Source: Methylibium petroleiphilum PM1
GTDB taxonomy: Bacteria > Pseudomonadota > Gammaproteobacteria > Burkholderiales > Burkholderiaceae_C
Assembly: GCF_000015725.1 (NCBI RefSeq)
Contig: NC_008825.1
Coordinates: forward strand, 434,001-498,000
Direction of reading: 5' to 3'
DNA length: 64,000 nucleotides
Shown: positions 62,556 through 64,000 of the stretch, one piece after another
Layout of the letters: the number at the start of each line of letters is the position of its first letter
Position numbering within the stretch: the stretch's first letter is position 1
Program-made: the position numbers and the translations under genes
Notes under the pieces: generated by a model
Database searches by the model: none
The model's input: only the letters and a program-made list of their open reading frames with translations
Told to the model about the DNA's origin: nothing

Positions 62556-63964
62556 GCGTGATGATGGACTTGCGGTTGGCGCATGCGCTGCTGCCGGGCT
62601 CGACGCTCGTCGGCGACCCGGCCACGCCGCTGTTGCGCGTGCACAGCGATACCCGCACGCTGCGCGCCGGTGACCTGTTCGTTGCGCTCAAGGGCGAGCG
62701 CTTCGACGCGCACGACTTCCTGCCGCAGGCGCGTGCCGCCGGCGCAGTGGCGGCGATCGCCGAGCACGGCCTCGCCGAGGCCGGCCTGGCCGGGCTGCAC
62801 GTGGCCGACAGCCGCGCCGCGCTCGGCACGCTGGGCGCGAACTGGCGCGCCCGCATGAGCCTGCCGCTGATCGCTGTGACCGGCAGCAACGGCAAGACCA
62901 CCGTCACGCAGATGATCGCGAGCATCCTGCGCGCCTGGGTCGGCGACGCGGCATTCGCGACCGAGGGCAACTTCAACAACGACATCGGCGTGCCGCTCAC
63001 GCTGCTGCGGTTGCGCCAGGACGCCGACACCTGGCACCGCGCGGCGGTCGTCGAGCTGGGCATGAACCACGTCGGCGAGATCGCCCAGCTCGCGCGCATG
63101 GCCGCGCCGACGGTCGCGCTGGTCAACAACGCCCAGCGCGAGCACCAGGAATTCATGGCCAGCGTCGAGGCGGTGGCCCGCGAGAACGGCGCGGTGATCG
63201 AGGTGCTGGGTGCCAACGGCACGGCGGTCTTCCCGTCCGACGACGCGCATGCCGCGGTATGGCAGGCGCTGGCCGGCACGCGGCCGACGTTGACGTTCTC
63301 GCTCGAAGGTCCGTCCGACTTGGTGGCCGAGGCGGTGTGGAGCGGCGACCATTGGGCGGCGGTGCTGCACACGCCGGCCGGCGCCACCGCGATCCGCCTG
63401 CGCGTGGCCGGCTGGCACAACGTGAAGAACGCGCTCGCCGCGACCGCCTGCGCCCTGGCGGCGGGCTGCCCGCTGGAGGCGGTGGCGCGTGGCCTCGAGG
63501 CCTTCGAGCCGGTGAAGGGCCGCTCGCAGGTCAAGGCCCTGCAGCGCGGCGGCCGCGCGGTGACGCTGGTGGACGACAGCTACAACGCCAACCCCGACTC
63601 GGTGCGCGCGGCGATCGACGTGCTGGCCACGCTGCCCGGCCCGCGCTGGCTGGTGCTGGGCGACATGGGCGAGGTCGGCGACCAGGGCCCGGCCTTCCAC
63701 GCCGAGGTCGGCCGCTATGCGGCCGCTTGCGGCATCGACGCGCTGTGGACCGCCGGCGCCGCCAGCGCCGCCGCCGCCGCCGCCTTCGGCCCGGCCGCAC
63801 GGGCCCACGCGAGCGTGGCCGAGCTGATCGCGGCGCTGGGGCCGGACACGCACGCCGCCCCGGAGGCCGCGTCCATCGTCGTCAAGGGCTCGCGCTTCAT
63901 GAAGATGGAGCAGGTGATCGCCGCGCTGCAGGCCGCTGGCGCCGCATCGCCCACCCCGCACTGA
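62552..63964 (+). CDS. murF: UDP-N-acetylmuramoyl-pentapeptide synthetase MurF
   Basis: A 470-aa Mur ligase that adds D-Ala-D-Ala. The ATP site GSNGKTT is at residues 111-117. EGNFNNDIGVPLTLL is a MurF-specific block and VVELGMNHVGEIA is the central helix. It begins at the ATGA overlap with murE. An Ala-rich stretch near residues 402-412 is a local run of GCC codons. The next gene, mraY, starts 20 bp later. Confidence 0.97.
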   Translation: MSVMMDLRLAHALLPGSTLVGDPATPLLRVHSDTRTLRAGDLFVALKGERFDAHDFLPQARAAGAVAAIAEHGLAEAGLAGLHVADSRAALGTLGANWRARMSLPLIAVTGSNGKTTVTQMIASILRAWVGDAAFATEGNFNNDIGVPLTLLRLRQDADTWHRAAVVELGMNHVGEIAQLARMAAPTVALVNNAQREHQEFMASVEAVARENGAVIEVLGANGTAVFPSDDAHAAVWQALAGTRPTLTFSLEGPSDLVAEAVWSGDHWAAVLHTPAGATAIRLRVAGWHNVKNALAATACALAAGCPLEAVARGLEAFEPVKGRSQVKALQRGGRAVTLVDDSYNANPDSVRAAIDVLATLPGPRWLVLGDMGEVGDQGPAFHAEVGRYAAACGIDALWTAGAASAAAAAAFGPAARAHASVAELIAALGPDTHAAPEAASIVVKGSRFMKMEQVIAALQAAGAASPTPH

Positions 63965-63984
63965 ACCGAAGGCACCGCAACTTC

Positions 63985-64000
63985 ATGCTGATCTCCTTGT
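63985..64000 (+). CDS. mraY: Start of MraY (partial, runs off the window)
   Basis: Only about five codons (MLISL) are inside the window, 20 bp after murF. The position after murF and the MLxSL start fit phospho-MurNAc-pentapeptide transferase MraY of Burkholderiales. The identity rests mainly on gene order. Confidence 0.65.

Noticed and set aside
63745..63785. A GCC-rich run in murF
   Set aside because: It encodes an Ala-rich helix in frame, so there is no need for a separate repeat call.

Overview
The window is 64 kb of very GC-rich chromosomal DNA (about 70% G+C by eye) packed with genes. Gene content and order fit a betaproteobacterium of the order Burkholderiales. The supporting features are engB/cytochrome c4/resB/ccsA, groESL behind a CIRCE element, msrPQ, a gltIJKL-type transporter, and the mraZ-rsmH-ftsL-ftsI-murE-murF-mraY division cluster. 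The Rubrivivax/Leptothrix/Methylibium lineage is my best guess, but this is inference. No tRNA, rRNA operon, insertion sequence, prophage or CRISPR array was seen. The only structured RNA gene recognised is RNase P RNA.

Layout. 1-4.7 kb: the end of an RND/MMPL transporter, then DUF1329 (Tat-exported), a YCF48/BNR propeller protein and a DUF1302 outer-membrane protein, closed by a strong terminator. This looks like one envelope system for hydrophobic compounds. 5-12.5 kb: mostly single genes. They are a zinc mini-protein, two small secreted or lipoprotein genes plus one lipoprotein gene broken by two frameshifts, a GST, an AhpD-like protein, DUF2892, a hydratase, a GFA enzyme, an NlpE-like protein, an MscS channel and an unknown coiled-coil protein. 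12.5-21.5 kb: an eight-gene fatty-acid beta-oxidation operon on the minus strand. It runs TetR, acyl-CoA dehydrogenase, DUF2147, FadB-type enzyme, thiolase, DUF1569, enoyl-CoA hydratase and an HSDL2-like dehydrogenase, with a perfect palindromic operator candidate ahead of tetR.

21.6-29.2 kb: an FHA-domain membrane protein overlapping a trypsin-like protease gene, then panE, an HNH nuclease, a glycine-zipper lipoprotein, a SulP transporter and an orphan ParA/MinD-like ATPase. 29.2-36.9 kb: groES-groEL (sigma70 promoter plus CIRCE), DUF1631, a PlpD-like patatin/beta-barrel protein and engB. 37-43.4 kb: cytochrome c4, ResB and CcsA for cytochrome c maturation, a small conserved protein, and MsrP/MsrQ for periplasmic methionine repair. 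43.4-54.2 kb: a thioesterase, an Atm1-type exporter, small basic proteins, YaeQ, a HypT-like LysR regulator, a glutamate/aspartate ABC transporter, DUF4394, dihydroorotase and an NYN protein. 54.2-57.3 kb: cysK, rnpB, a Bcr/CflA-type efflux pump and an SRPBCC protein. 57.4-64 kb: the start of the division and cell wall cluster, with four 10-bp-periodic MraZ boxes at its promoter.

The best candidates for something not well described are the DUF1329/YCF48/DUF1302/RND set, the coupled FHA-membrane protein and serine protease pair, and the orphan MinD-like ATPase. Most of the rest is well-conserved housekeeping or catabolic content.
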